Shown here one piece after another: positions 12,497-23,760 of a DNA stretch of 64,000 bases. Location of the stretch: assembly GCA_963995505.1 (NCBI GenBank), contig OZ023192.1, positions 402,001-466,000 on the forward strand, written 5' to 3'. The notes beneath the pieces were generated by a model. The model was not told the DNA's origin, ran no database searches, and saw nothing but the letters and a program-made list of their open reading frames with translations. Both the position numbers and the translations under genes were made by a program. Each line of letters opens with the position of its first letter. Position 1 is the stretch's first letter. This stretch comes from Hypericum androsaemum. Taxonomy: Eukaryota; Streptophyta; Magnoliopsida; Malpighiales; Hypericaceae.

Positions 12497-13674
12497 AAAT
12501 TTACTTACCAAAAAAAAAGAAGAGGGCTGTCAATTTCGATTCATTGAGTTACATACAAGATCACAAGGTTAAGATTTATATGGAATATTTTTTTTACTTT
12601 TGCTCAATATCCACACGATAATAGTAAGTCTGGTCAAGAGATAATGACATGTCTCGTCAGGTGATAGTATGTCTGGTCAAATGATAATAGTACGTCCGAT
12701 AAAGTCATAATGAGTTGTCTGGTCAAGCCGATTTTCTAATTTGTATCTGGGTTGGTAAAATTGCGTGTACCAATATTGTTCCTACCTATTGTCTAATTTA
12801 CAAATTTGCAACCATGAGCTTCCTTGCTCAGTACTGTCCAAAGGACTAGTGGTCCGGACCCAATTGGGGCCTTTTAATTATGGATAATTGATCTAAATTT
12901 ATTGTTTGATCCACCATAAAATTGTCATTATGTAAAATATTAGCCATTAGATATACCAAATTTATTTAGGGAGTAAGAACCCTGAAATATTAGGAAGTTT
13001 AAGTCATCAATGACACCTAACTAGTTAATAATTTTATTTTGGTAATCTAATTAATGATAGGTTGTGGGTAAGGAATGACGTAACCAGGCGAGGCGGGAGG
13101 CCAATTTCAGGTTGCTTTCCTGGAATTGTGCACAATTGGATAAGTACACTTTTGAATGCTGTGGAACAAATTGGATTAGAAAATTACTGGAAGCTGCTAA
13201 TTAATTGACGCTACATGAGATTTGGCAGGTGCTAATTTATTAAAATAGTATCCTTTTGTTGGTTTATTCCTTGGTGGAGATTTATTTCTCTGATGATTTC
13301 TTCTAAATTCTAACGTATAAGAATTGTAAAGTTCGCTGAGCTTGGCCCCTTATAAAAGTATGATGTAGGGTTTGTTTATACTCTTGGTGATATCATCTTG
13401 GTCCCGTGAAACAAAGACCACAAAATACATGGTCCTTAAGATAATACAATTAACATTTGAAATTGCACAATTCATCATCCTATCTTTCTAGAAAAAATAA
13501 TAATAATGCAATTAACATCTTTCGATTAACTTGTGACTTGTGAGGATGACTGGCGACACTTCATCCTTAAAAATCACGTGGCCGTCTGTTTCCCTATCGT
13601 GTGGACCAATTGGGGTCATTAATAAAGTCTGCGCTGATTTATGTCTGCGTCTCTTTCCTACATATTAGGGATAG
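12497..13674. other. Intergenic, no gene seen
   Basis: AT-rich sequence. Words like 'gtctggtcaa' and 'gataatag' recur at 12610-12730 as a short degenerate repeat. Nothing else was recognised. Confidence 0.35.
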
Positions 13675-14222
13675 CAATTAGAATCTTATCTTGAGAATCT
13701 ATCCTGATCTAGATTCGAAGGGTCTAAGACCTGTTGATTTTGACCGGGTCTAGATCCTAATCCTTCCCGAATCTTGATATTTTAAAAAGATAAGGATATG
13801 GATATAGATCTATAGGATCCTGTTTGATCCTGTCTGAATTTTTAAAATTAATATTAAAATAATATATATGTATATTAATTGATAAATATAATACAAAATT
13901 CTCAATTTTAACCTACCCAACATTAATTTTTTTTAGATTTGGTTATTTGGTTATTTGTATTGATTTGTTTAATGAATGAAAATACCACATTGCTATTTGA
14001 AAACTATCAAATGCCAATTTTAAATTTTTTTAAATCAAATATTTTTTTTAAATACAGACCCGCAGGTCACCTTATCCTGCCCGATTTTTTCGGACCCAGA
14101 TCCTGCCCGAATCCTTATTTTTTAAGATGATAAGGATAAAGATCTGGGTCCACTATTTAAAAAGAGAGTAAGTATCTAGGTCCTATAGATCCTACCCGGA
14201 TCCTACCCATTGTCATCCCTAA
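13675..14222. mobile_element. MITE-like element with TTAGGGAT termini
   Basis: The ends are inverted repeats: TTAGGGATAGCAAT on the left, and on the right ATTGTCATCCCTAA, which reads TTAGGGATGACAAT inverted. The interior is AT-rich with repeated GGATCC/GATCCTG words on both sides, so the whole sequence is partly self-complementary. The terminus resembles hAT-type MITEs, but no convincing target duplication was found. It is non-coding. Confidence 0.5.
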
Positions 14223-14802
14223 TCATCTTCAATTTTAAATTACATTCGTAAACTGCAAGTAAAAATTAAAAAGTTCAAAGCCTATTAAATTAAAAAAATA
14301 TTAGCTTCATGTGTGTGTGTGTATATATGTGAGTGGGAAATATGCTTTCCTTCCCTCTACGAAAGGTAACAGTGCCATTTGACTATTTTGACTAGATGGA
14401 ATCTGATCTTAAATTCCAAAATTCAACTAGAGTTATTTAATTTTTGGAAATATCAGTATATGTATTATTTAGGGTTAGCAAAAGTATCATAGTTATGAAA
14501 ATCACCAGATCAGTAGTTACATTTTTTTATATTTCAAAATATTTTTAAGATTGATAAAAAAAATAAACTTAAAATTGACCACAACTTTAGACGTTGGAGT
14601 AAGTTTGGAGGCGGGACTGATTGGTTAGCGGGCCCAGTTGTTTAGTTATAGGCCCATAAAGTATTATTATGTATAGCTCAAACAGTTTCAAATTAGTTGC
14701 AGGCCCACAATTGCCCATCTTTAAGATTCTCGCCCATACATTAGAGTTATACTCGTGTAATTAAGGAGTCTTCTTTTAGTGCCCAGTAAGACATTAATTA
14801 GA
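14223..14802. other. Intergenic, no gene seen
   Basis: AT-rich sequence with a short (TG)n(TA)n tract near 14311-14330. Nothing further was recognised. Confidence 0.35.
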
Positions 14803-14818
14803 AAAAACAACTCCTAAT

Positions 14819-16150
14819 TTTTTAATAAGTGGATTAGAATTATATATAATGCGAGAAGTATTTACAAATACATGATTTTCATGGGAGTACAACCTGATGG
14901 AACCATGAACGAAAGAACCCATCAAAACACAAAGACAAGATTACAGATGCAATCAAACAAAAAATCAATCGTATAAAAAATCTCGCATTGTCCAGAAGAG
15001 CAGCATCCATCCGACACTGAACTTTGCACCAAACAACCCAAGGTAGATGATCATTTAGGATGAGGCTCCCCCAGGTCCATGAACATTACAACAGCCTGTT
15101 TGGTAACATTAACCACCTTGGCGGGCTCGCCATCCCAATCAACACCAATTTGGATAGCTACATTCCGAGAAGCAGCAGCCCTCTCAATTAGAATTTATTC
15201 TTAATCCTTTCTTGGTGGCGAGGGAGCAAGGGACTTAATTGTTTGATTTGCTTGAGCCAAAAGATTTCTCAAGAGCATTGTTTCTGTTTGGATAGAAGCA
15301 TTCTTATCGATTGAAAAAAATAAAGTCTTAACTGTTGGCTTTTGAGTACGCTTTGAAATACGTGACCCCACGTTTGGACTAGCTAGGAATGGTTGCTCCG
15401 CTTCAGGTGCTTGAACCTTTTCCAAAACTGGGGCCGTAAATGATGGAGCCGGGCAGCCCGCATTTGTTACTACTTCCTCGAAAAGTTTTTCCAAGCCAAA
15501 AAAATTTTCCTCACCCACTCGACAAGAACTTCCTGCAGCTTTGGCAAGCTCTGACCGCGGGTCCTGGCCCTCTTGGTGGCACTCACTCACCGCCTCAAAT
15601 GGTGCAAATTGCTCAACCCGGTCATCCACAGGAGGAGACCTCAACTCAGACGACATATGCACAACTTTTCCCGCAGCAACACCTTCTTCCAACCTCAATT
15701 CAAGAGGAGCAACCTGACTTGCACTCCCCTTCGAATGATATATTAGAAGGCACTATAGCAAGCTCTTGCTCCATCTCCTTATCGGCAGGAGCAACAACCT
15801 CTTCGTCCACAATCTCACCTTCTTCCCTTAACACCTCGAAAGCATTCAATGTGACAACTCTCTTAGGCTGCCCCCCAACCGAAATAGAAGTAGAAGCTTG
15901 AGGCAAAACAGTAGCATCCTTTCGCCTCCAAACTTGCCAACTCTCGCTTCTCAAAGCCGATGCTTGAACCACGACCATTTTCTGGTCTCGCAACCTCGGG
16001 TCTTGGATGCAACTTGCGGCACGTCTCTTTTGCATGACCAATAACCTTACCGTGTTCACAAAAATTAGGTAAACCTTCATAGACAAGATCAACCAAGCAG
16101 CTTCTGCCATCATGCAATTTCTAGCAAGCTTTGTCCTAATAGCTTGAGGC
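14819..16150 (-). mobile_element. Retroposed LINE ORF1 fragment without reverse transcriptase
   Basis: Read on the minus strand, the left part (about 16117-15960) encodes LVDLVYEGLPNFCEHGKVIGHAKETCRK. This is the CCHC zinc knuckle typical of plant LINE ORF1 (DUF4283/zf-CCHC_4) proteins, with the second Cys changed to Gly. Frameshifts then lead into a long acidic region in another frame (15700-15960) and a third frame (15201-15698). The element ends in a short A run and is flanked by a 16-bp duplication, AAAAACAACTCCTAAT, at 14803-14818 and 16151-16166. That shows insertion by reverse transcription. No ORF2 sequence is present. It is a pseudogenic remnant. Confidence 0.75.
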
Positions 16151-16166
16151 AAAAACAACTCCTAAT

Positions 16167-16640
16167 AGTTGAAGAGATGGATTGATTAATCTTTTCTTTC
16201 GTTCTGTCATCGATTCGAATTAATTGTGTGATTCGATTGGAAATATACTTTTGAGGAGTGATTGGTCTATCAGAAAATCTACCCAAAAAAAGACGAAATG
16301 AAATTCCAATCGATTAATATTAATTTTTAATAGAATTATATTCTCATAACTCGAGTTTGTCCTTTTCTCTATTGAAGGTAGTCATTGAGCAACTAGAGAT
16401 TTCATAAAGTAAATACTTAATTAACATATTCCAATAATCTATCGTATATTTTTTTGTAAAAGTAAAATTAACTCCAATTGTTAAATGACTGAACCATGGA
16501 TCATCTTTAATTAGTACACGTCGTCAGGTGTATTAGGCCAAAGACTAATCTGCCAAGTCCGAAGTTTTGTTACAACCACTTTATGAACTTTTTGGCAACA
16601 CGACATCTGCCACTAGCTTAGCCCACTGGTTCATCTTCCC
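16167..16640. other. Intergenic, upstream of first dirigent gene
   Basis: AT-rich sequence that includes the dirigent promoter at its right end. No other feature was recognised. Confidence 0.35.
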
Positions 16641-16646
16641 CACAAG

Positions 16647-16655
16647 TTTAAATAG
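16647..16655 (+). promoter_or_regulatory. TATA box of first dirigent gene
   Basis: TTTAAATAG lies 49 bp upstream of the ATG. This implies a short leader of roughly 20-25 nt. Confidence 0.5.
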
Positions 16656-16703
16656 AGCTTTGAGCTTATTGTTGAACCAATATTAAAGCATATAATTCCC
16701 ATA

Positions 16704-17264
16704 ATGGCAGCCAAATTCCTCCTCCTCCTTCTAACCCTTTTCTCTCCCCTCATCACCAACCAAGCCAAAGCAGACCAATTCGCAACTAGTCTAGACCCCA
16801 ACCAATACAGAAAACCTCAACAAAACCTGACCCACCTCCACTTCTACATGCACGACATCTACAGCGGGTCCCAGCCAACAGCCTCGGCCATAGTCCGGCC
16901 CCCCTGGGGGTCCAGCCCGGCCGGGTTCGGAGCCGTGAGCATGATGGACGACCCCCTGACAGAGGGCCCCGAGATGGGTTCGAAGCTGGCGGGGAGAGCG
17001 CAGGGGTTCTACGGCCAGGCGTCCCAGGGCGAGGCCGGGCTGCTCATGTCCATGAACCTTGTGTTGCTCGATGAGGTCTACAATGGGAGCTACGTGACCG
17101 TGCTTGGGAGGAACAAGGTGTTTGATAAGGTTAGGGAGATGCCGGTTGTTGGGGGGAGTGGGATTTTTAGGCTTTCTAGTGGATATGCTCAGGCCAGTAC
17201 TTACAGCTACAACGCCACCAATGGAGATGCCGTTGTTGAGTACAATGTCTATGTCTTTCATTGA
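16704..17264 (+). CDS. Dirigent protein (secreted), copy 1
   Basis: An intronless gene of 186 aa, the normal length for the family. Residues 1-23 form a signal peptide (hydrophobic LLLLLTLFSPLI, cleavage likely near NQAKA). The mature part has dirigent hallmarks: LHFYMHDIYSG (residues 45-55), SMMDDPLTEGPE, LAGRAQGFYGQAS, NLVLLDEVYNGS, TVLGRN and the C-terminal VVGGSGIFRLSSGYA...VVEYNVYVFH. Dirigents are apoplastic beta-barrel trimers that direct stereoselective coupling of phenoxy radicals in lignan and lignin-related pathways; which coupling this one directs cannot be told from sequence. N-glycosylation sequons (NLT, NGS, NAT) are visible. It is 5.5 kb upstream of a second dirigent gene in the same orientation. 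Confidence 0.93.
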   Translation: MAAKFLLLLLTLFSPLITNQAKADQFATSLDPNQYRKPQQNLTHLHFYMHDIYSGSQPTASAIVRPPWGSSPAGFGAVSMMDDPLTEGPEMGSKLAGRAQGFYGQASQGEAGLLMSMNLVLLDEVYNGSYVTVLGRNKVFDKVREMPVVGGSGIFRLSSGYAQASTYSYNATNGDAVVEYNVYVFH

Positions 17265-17394
17265 TTTCTATGGTGAAAGTTTCGATATTAAGAGTACCGT
17301 CGGGTTTGTTTTAGGTGTGACTCTCCTTAAGTCTATGTCTTTCCTACTTTTTAATTGTGATTGCATGCTATTGGGTACTATCGAGTTTTGTTTT

Positions 17395-17815
17395 AAACGT
17401 GTCGCCAATCGTGTGCTGTCTACGAGTAGAACATGTATCTTGATTATTTTTTTAGATTTTTCATGGATGGAGTCTATAGTTCATGAACATTAGTTTCTTA
17501 TAGTCTATGTGTGATTCAGTTTGTTATGTACGAAAGTTTTTAATATGGTCCGAATATATCTGTAGCTTAGCTATATTTAACCATTTCAACATTAATTAGA
17601 AATTTCTAAGAATGGCGGTTCTTGTAAAATTTACTTACTCTATTTAGATTTTATAAAATTTTATTAGTATAAATCTCTCATCTCAAACTATTTACGAGTT
17701 GTGACTCTATTGTTTTAATTTGTATGCGGTGTACAGGTATAACATGTTCCGATCTACTTTATGTAAGATTCTCCATGGATGGAGTCTCTAGTTCATGAAC
17801 GTTAATTTCATGAAC
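17395..17815 (+). repeat. Diverged direct duplication of dirigent 3' flank
   Basis: The segment 17395-17500 recurs, diverged, at about 17690-17815. The shared words include CATGGATGGAGTCT, TAGTTCATGAAC and AACATGT. This looks like an old local duplication of roughly 300 bp just downstream of the first dirigent gene. Confidence 0.5.
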
Positions 17816-19828
17816 ATTACGTAATTAATTCCATCCTCGTTTGAGTAAGTAATTAAGTTATTATAATCATCTCAGGCCAATATGGTCAACTAGTAGGTAT
17901 GTTATAGAGATGATTACGTTCTTTTTCTGTTGGTCGTCGAAAGGGAACGAGGGAATATTAATTAGTTTCTCAAATTTCCAATCCGTCAATACACAAATAC
18001 ATGTATGATCTGATACAGCTTGTTTTAGATTAATCCAAAATTTTGAGTTCAAGTACTAATCACCTTATAAACTTGATCATAATGCAATTTTAACTTGAAT
18101 TTAAATTAATCAAATCAATAAATTTTTGGATATTCTAGGTGGTTTTGCAAAAAAAAGAAAATAGCCCGCTAATTATGCGTGGGACTTGATTGAATTTAAT
18201 AACTCTTGGTAAGCAGGTACCGCTTTAGTCATTTATAGCTCGACGACTAATTGTGTACGGGAATTAATTCCGTATTAGGTGATGGTTAGGTCGTGTGTCA
18301 ATGTTGGTAGTTATACTTGTAGATTTTCCTACTTTCTCATCAAAAGTACATACCTACCAACTACACATTTCTCATAGTTGTCTTTTAAAATAAAATAGAT
18401 TTTTTCAATGCGACAACTCACCAACACCGAATACAATTTTTATTTAGTCGGCGTGCCACGTACGCAAAATACAGTATAATTTTGATTCTGGGCAGTTACC
18501 AGTAAAGTCTCACCGAAACTACAAAGTTTATTTTGATGAGTTTAAACCACATAACTATATGTATCAAACTAAAATAACATTAGATTTTTTACAAATAAAA
18601 TCGTCGACGATATGTCCACTAAACGTGGAAGAAGTTGAAATTTTAGATCAAGTACTAGGCAGTAGCCTAGATCCAAAATATATTTGCCAATAAATTGAAT
18701 TTGCTTACAAATATTTTGGATTAAGTGACAACTTTGAACTCTCAAGTTGTAACAATATTCTAGTTCAACTCTTTTGATTTTGCTTTGGAATTTTAATTTT
18801 TTTCCTTGAAACCAAAGCAGTTATTAGTTTCCTATTTTGCACATAGCTATATGTGGATTGTAGAGCAAAATCAAATTGAGCACTTTCGTGAATCAGTTGC
18901 TTTGATGTTACTGCAAGATATAACTTTAAATCTTGTGATGAGTGGAACCGTTTCTTTTAATTAACGCAGTTTTAGTTATCACTCTGAATTATTTCGTTGT
19001 GTAAAATGATATATAATGACATTATATAGTTTTTTTTTCTCATCAGTTTTACCGCAATAAAATTTTGACAAAACTGACAGTCGCAACTTCGAAAGAGAAA
19101 ATTTTACACTAATTAAATTGTCCATATGTATAGTGCTAATAGATCATTAATAAACTCCACTTACAAAAAAAAATACATCATATGTATAGTGCTAATAGAT
19201 CATGTACTGACACGACGTCGTCTCCAGGCCCAACCCACAACCAACCGGTGCCCGAGCTCTGCCCGCCTTGAACATATCCAAGACGGCCTTTGGATCCATC
19301 GGGATCATAGATAATCCAATAACTTTGGGTACCCACTGTACCGTCTAGTCGTTGATTAATAAAAGTTAAGGGCAATTTGCCCCTTGTCTAAATAAATAAA
19401 AGGTAAAACTTCACTTCAGTATCTTATAATTTTATGTTTTGACACTGTACTACTTTGTGGTTCAAAATGTTCGACCAAGTGATGAAAGTTTTTTTTATTG
19501 ACATCCCACCATTTAATAAAAATTTTGGACTGACCCCCAAATATATTAGAAAAAATTTTGAATATAAATTATCCGTGTAACAAATAAAAAATATGTGTTG
19601 AAATTCTTCTCCCATTCCTGCAATATTTTTCTAGATTTTTTTTTAAAATTTAACGATACTTAGGGGTAATATTGTCTAAAAACTTAATATAAAAGTAGAG
19701 TGTCAATTATAGAAACATCTATCACTCGGTCAAACATTTTGAAACTACGAACTAGTGGAGTGTCAAAGCACAAAATTATAAGGTACTAAAGTCAATTTTT
19801 TTTGAACAAAACACTAATTTTGGGCCCA
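17816..19828. other. Intergenic within the dirigent cluster
   Basis: AT-rich sequence. A 25-bp direct repeat with core CATATGTATAGTGCTAATAG occurs at about 19122 and 19178, separated by about 31 bp. No coding region was recognised. Confidence 0.4.
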
Positions 19829-19929
19829 GAGTTCGCGAGGGGTACGACTGGCTCAGGACGTGGAAGCCTGATCCGAAGACCGGAAATGCTAGGGTGGAGT
19901 ACGACATTTCCGTGTTACATTACTCATGA
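19829..19929 (+). pseudogene. Dirigent C-terminal fragment
   Basis: The frame reads EFARGYDWLRTWKPDPKTG followed by NARVEYDISVLHYS and a stop. This matches the last 33 residues of the second dirigent gene (FARGYAQLTTRMFHPKTG, then DATVEYDIFVFHY). The rest of the gene is absent; the homology starts abruptly after an AT-rich junction near 19825. It is a relic of a third, 3'-only copy. Confidence 0.8.
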
Positions 19930-20122
19930 AACAGCCACATGCCACTTTTATGATCCTTTCTAAGTATCGAACATTTAAAGAGCCAAATCACAACTTTCTT
20001 CAAATTTCAATCCTCTCAAAACCCATCTTGAGGCTGGACCAATATTGTTTAACAACACTAACAATAAAAAAAAGTCATTATAACTTACAAAGTCTGGAGT
20101 TCATATCACGAAGATTATGATC

Positions 20123-22048
20123 GGGGAAAAAGTGGTACAAAAATACTAAAAAAATTCAAGACGGTCCGGAGTGGTCGTCCCAAGGTCGGTCTAGCGGAGA
20201 AAAAAAAGATCTACGAGCTAAGTCTAAGCTAAGAGAAAAATAGGGAGGAAGATAGTTGTTGTTGTTGTTTGTTGTGTTGGTGATCATTTATTCCTTTCCC
20301 GAGCCCTCCTTTTATAGAGAGTCCCATCCTTGCTTCGTCCTCAAGAATAGGAAGCTCCTTCAGACCGTTTCCGATTCAGCGTGGCCTAGAATAGGAAAAT
20401 TCAAGCCAACCTTCCAAAGCACAAAATTCCGTCCCGAGCAAGCAAATTACTTCCAAATCAGCTCCGCCTAGAATAGAAAAACTCCAAATGCCCTCAAGAA
20501 AGACCCGAAGATCTCCAAGACCCCCCCCCCCCCCCGAGAAGTCTGTTCCACGCCATGATCGTTCCTAAAGTAGAGAGATCTCATTGGCCTAGCTGCTAGC
20601 ATAAGCCGACCCTAATGAAGATTCCCGATCAAATGTTATCAGACCGTATCAACCAAACAATCTCGGCCAGACCCAAATAGTAATAATCTCAACTCACAAG
20701 CCCGCGTCGAAAAAATTTGATCTTATTCAAGAGACGCTTGGGAAAATTACATCTGACACACCCAACCCCTGAATCACGGTACGCGTGAGCAAGCACCCTT
20801 ACAGGGATGATGAAGTCCACTTCATCTCACCCGGGTCCCGTTCCAAGATAAGTCTAACCCGAATCTGAAGTATTTCGTATCTCAATGAAAGGCATCCTAT
20901 CTGAACTCGACCCACGTGCACACCTCTCCCAAACACGTCTCAAGTGTGCCTCCTAAGTCTCGGGTGCCGCACCTCCTTCCTGACCCGGTGCATGCCACGT
21001 GCACCTGGGTAGGTGCATGCTTAGTACGCCTGGGTATGCACATGCTACGTGCGCCTACCTTGTCCGGGTTGTAAGGTACACCTGTCATGCTTAGGTTGAA
21101 ATACGTGCTCTGTTGACCCTCTTGTACTCCGAATATGAAGAAGTTATAAACTAAAAAATTGTAGATCTCTGTCTTAGCTTTGCAGAGCAATTTAAATCGT
21201 CTCACTCGGACTTTGGAGTCAAAAGATGTGACCAATTTACTAAACCAAGATCATGCTAAACCTCCAACTAGGCACATGCTGCTTTCTATTCAGTTTTGAC
21301 CTTCTTAAACTATAATTTGGAAGATCTCAAAAATTACAAAGTTGTAAGCCTATGTATTAGCCTTCTAATACTGAAAGAATCAGCTCAATTTGAAGTCCGA
21401 GTCTAAAGTTAGGGCCATTCTACTAACCAGGAATAGGTGTGCATCCCAGGTATGCCTACCCAGGCGCATGTAGGGTGCACCTACTCCACCTCGTGCGAAC
21501 CATGCAATTGCCAATCTTTCTCAAGCTGTATCATGTTCGTACTCCTCTCCGAGTTACATACTTCACTCTGGGTTGCATGGTACACATACTTCGTTCTAGG
21601 ACCCATGCGAGATCCCAATCGAGACTCATGGCGAGACTCCGGTCCAGACCCAAGGTGAGACTCTGGTTGAGACTCAAGATGAGACAACCAAGGTGATGAG
21701 ATATCCCAAGAAAGTAAAATATCTCAAGTGAGACAACCTAGGTGAGATGTCCAAGGTGAGATCTAAGGCGAGACCCCGATCAAGATCCAATGCGAGACCC
21801 CGGTCGAGACCCATGGAGAGATGTCTCAAGGGAAGATGAGATGTATCAGAGGAAGGTGGGATGTCCCAGGGAGATGAGATGTCCCATGGAGGTGTCCAAA
21901 GTGAGATGTCCCAGGAAGGTGTCCCAGGTGAGACCATCATGTACTTTGTCCATGCCAAGGCGTAATACGTACATGCTGAGCCACCCACGGAGTGCATGTT
22001 CAACCCGAGAATTTTTCTCGTGCCTTGATTTTTTTTTGCACTCCAACA
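20123..22048 (-). mobile_element. Candidate solo LTR with internal minisatellites
   Basis: On the minus strand this block opens with TGTTGGAGTGC (22048 downward) and carries a TATA-like CTCTATAAAAGGAGGG at about 20310-20325, as an LTR promoter would. Next to the right end is GATCG, and the same GATCG precedes the left end at 20118-20122. The left terminus does not show the expected TG, so that boundary is uncertain. The interior holds degenerate repeats of GTGCACCTGGGTAGG type (20920-21060) and GAGAC/GTCCCA type (21600-21930), plus a run of 14 C near 20522. No gag or pol was seen. Confidence 0.45.
21600..21930. repeat. Degenerate GAGAC/GTCCCA minisatellite
   Basis: Units such as CGAGACCC, GGTGAGATGTCC and AAGGTGAGA repeat with irregular spacing of about 12-25 bp over 330 bp. 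All open frames across it are products of the repeat. Confidence 0.7.
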
Positions 22049-22640
22049 GATCGCCTTACGATAAGGACCAATGTTGATCTAACAAACACTTAGATCAACG
22101 GACAACAAAGTTAACTAGTTTAATCAGGTCTTGATTTTGAGTCTTTGAAAATGCATTAGTGGAAAAATTTTGCTAATTTTTAAAAATCTTAACCAACTCA
22201 AATCTAATTAGTCGTAAACTGGATACTACCATTTATAAACCAAACTTGTCAGACCCGGCTTTTGAGAACATCAATAAAATTCTCATACTTGTAGTATTTC
22301 TCACACCAACGACAACGACATGTTAGCGAAAAAACCATCAATCTACACTTCCTATCTCCCATGTCTATCTTGATAAAAAATAGGTCAGTAATTCCACTAT
22401 AAACAGCAAAAAATAATAATTCTTACGATATCTATAGTAGGCAATAGAAATTGGCCCTTTACCTTACTCCAACAACCAGAATTTCAACAATTAGACCCCC
22501 AATTTCTTTAATCACTGAACAAATATTTTATTACTCATAATAATAACACCATTACATCTTGATATATACCAAGAGAATACATGAAAAGTAACAATTATCG
22601 TAAAAGGATGACAACCGAGTCTACAATAACTAGGCTGACG
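22049..22640. other. Intergenic, upstream of second dirigent gene
   Basis: AT-rich sequence without recognisable genes or repeats. It includes the distal promoter of the dirigent gene. Confidence 0.35.
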
Positions 22641-22647
22641 ATTTTCC

Positions 22648-22655
22648 TATAAAAA
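22648..22655 (+). promoter_or_regulatory. TATA box of second dirigent gene
   Basis: TATAAAAA lies 70 bp upstream of the chosen ATG, leaving a leader of about 40 nt. Confidence 0.55.
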
Positions 22656-22724
22656 CTTCCACAGCTCTCACCTAAGCAAATAGAGGTCAGAGAAGACTTG
22701 CTCTCGCAATATCATTCTCCTCCA

Positions 22725-23303
22725 ATGGAGAAGTTCAATTCCCCTTCTCAGCTCATCATCACTCTGATCTCCATCTCCTCCTTTTCCTCCATAGCTTTAG
22801 CCACTAACGAGGACATGGGCTTCGTGACAGCCATGGACAAGAAGCTACTTGGTCTCGGGGAGGAGAAGCTCACCCGTTTGAGACTATTCTGGCAGGACAT
22901 CCTCGGTGGCCCCAACCCCACATCGGTCCAGATAGTCCCCCCGCCTGCGAACTCCTCGAAGTTCGGGTTGGTTCAGATGGTAGACAACGCACTGACTCTC
23001 GGCCCGGCCTTGAACTCGACCGTTGTCGGTCGAGCTCAAGGCCTGTACGGGATTGCCTCCCAGAGGGACATCTCGTTCTTGATGGCCATGAACTTCGCGT
23101 TCACCGTGGGGAAGTACAATGGGAGTAGCATCACCATACTGGGGCGGAACTCGTTGGCCTCGCCGGTGAGGGAACTGCCGGTGGTCGGAGGAAGCGGGCT
23201 GTTCCGGTTCGCGAGGGGGTACGCTCAGCTCACGACCCGCATGTTCCATCCGAAGACGGGGGACGCAACGGTGGAGTACGACATTTTCGTGTTTCATTAT
23301 TGA
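22725..23303 (+). CDS. Dirigent protein (secreted), copy 2
   Basis: An intronless gene of 192 aa. An in-frame ATG nine codons upstream (22698) gives MLSQYHSPP, but the start at 22725 places a hydrophobic signal sequence (LIITLISISSFSSIALA, about residues 10-26) correctly, so it is preferred. Family hallmarks are LRLFWQDILGGPNPTS, LVQMVDNALTLGPALNS, VVGRAQGLYGIAS, NFAFTVGKYNGSSITILGRN, and VVGGSGLFRFARGYA with VEYDIFVFHY at the C-terminus. The protein should be exported to the cell wall and act as a radical-coupling guide. Identity to copy 1 is moderate by eye, so this is not a very recent tandem duplicate. NSS, NST and NGS sequons are present. Fragments at 19829 and 23667 are closer to this copy. 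Confidence 0.93.
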   Translation: MEKFNSPSQLIITLISISSFSSIALATNEDMGFVTAMDKKLLGLGEEKLTRLRLFWQDILGGPNPTSVQIVPPPANSSKFGLVQMVDNALTLGPALNSTVVGRAQGLYGIASQRDISFLMAMNFAFTVGKYNGSSITILGRNSLASPVRELPVVGGSGLFRFARGYAQLTTRMFHPKTGDATVEYDIFVFHY

Positions 23304-23659
23304 TGATAACACACTTCACCGCTTTATCTATCAGCACGACGCTTATATTATTTAATATAGGATCTCGTCATAATGGCCATCAGATGGGTAGTGTGTGATT
23401 ACACATGCTATAGTATAGTGCAACTTTGTTTTTCAATTTAGTCTGGATTGCTCTTCCTATGAAGTATTCTCGTTGTTATGTTCCATGATATTCTCAAATG
23501 GGAAGATTTAATGTTTTTTTTTCGGGGTAAGATTTAATGTATTTCATTATTTTGGAAAATATTGTTCTTAGTGCAAACTAATCTTAAAGGTGGTTGCCCT
23601 TTTAAATAGTGCTTTTTTTCTGTTCTACTTCCACCTTATTTTCCAAGATTTTATTGATA
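23304..23659 (+). other. 3' flank of second dirigent gene
   Basis: AT-rich sequence expected to include the 3' UTR. A duplicated 'aagatttaatgt' lies around 23503-23540. Nothing else was seen. Confidence 0.35.
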
Positions 23660-23666
23660 TTATAAC

Positions 23667-23760
23667 TAGTTGGACCCAGGCCCTCGAATACGAGGCTGGC
23701 GTTTGGCTGGTCCGGATGATAGACAATCCCCTGACTCTGGCCCGGCCCTCACTCCGCATT
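23667..23760 (+). pseudogene. Dirigent internal fragment
   Basis: The frame reads GVWLVRMIDNPLTLARPS, matching the FGLVQMVDNALTLGPAL region (about residues 80-100) of the gene 0.7 kb upstream. Homology breaks off on both sides. It is too short to function and is a remnant of a further dirigent copy. Confidence 0.7.

Noticed and set aside
15440..15901. 153-codon plus-strand frame
   Set aside because: Antisense to the LINE ORF1 remnant, whose zinc knuckle fixes the coding direction as minus.
19178..19375. 65-codon minus-strand frame with Gly/Trp-rich sequence
   Set aside because: No family recognised and no supporting signals; it may be a scrap of a decayed gene but cannot be supported.
21439..22077. 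Several overlapping frames of 60-110 codons on both strands
   Set aside because: They come from the degenerate GAGAC/GTCCCA repeat and have no domain.
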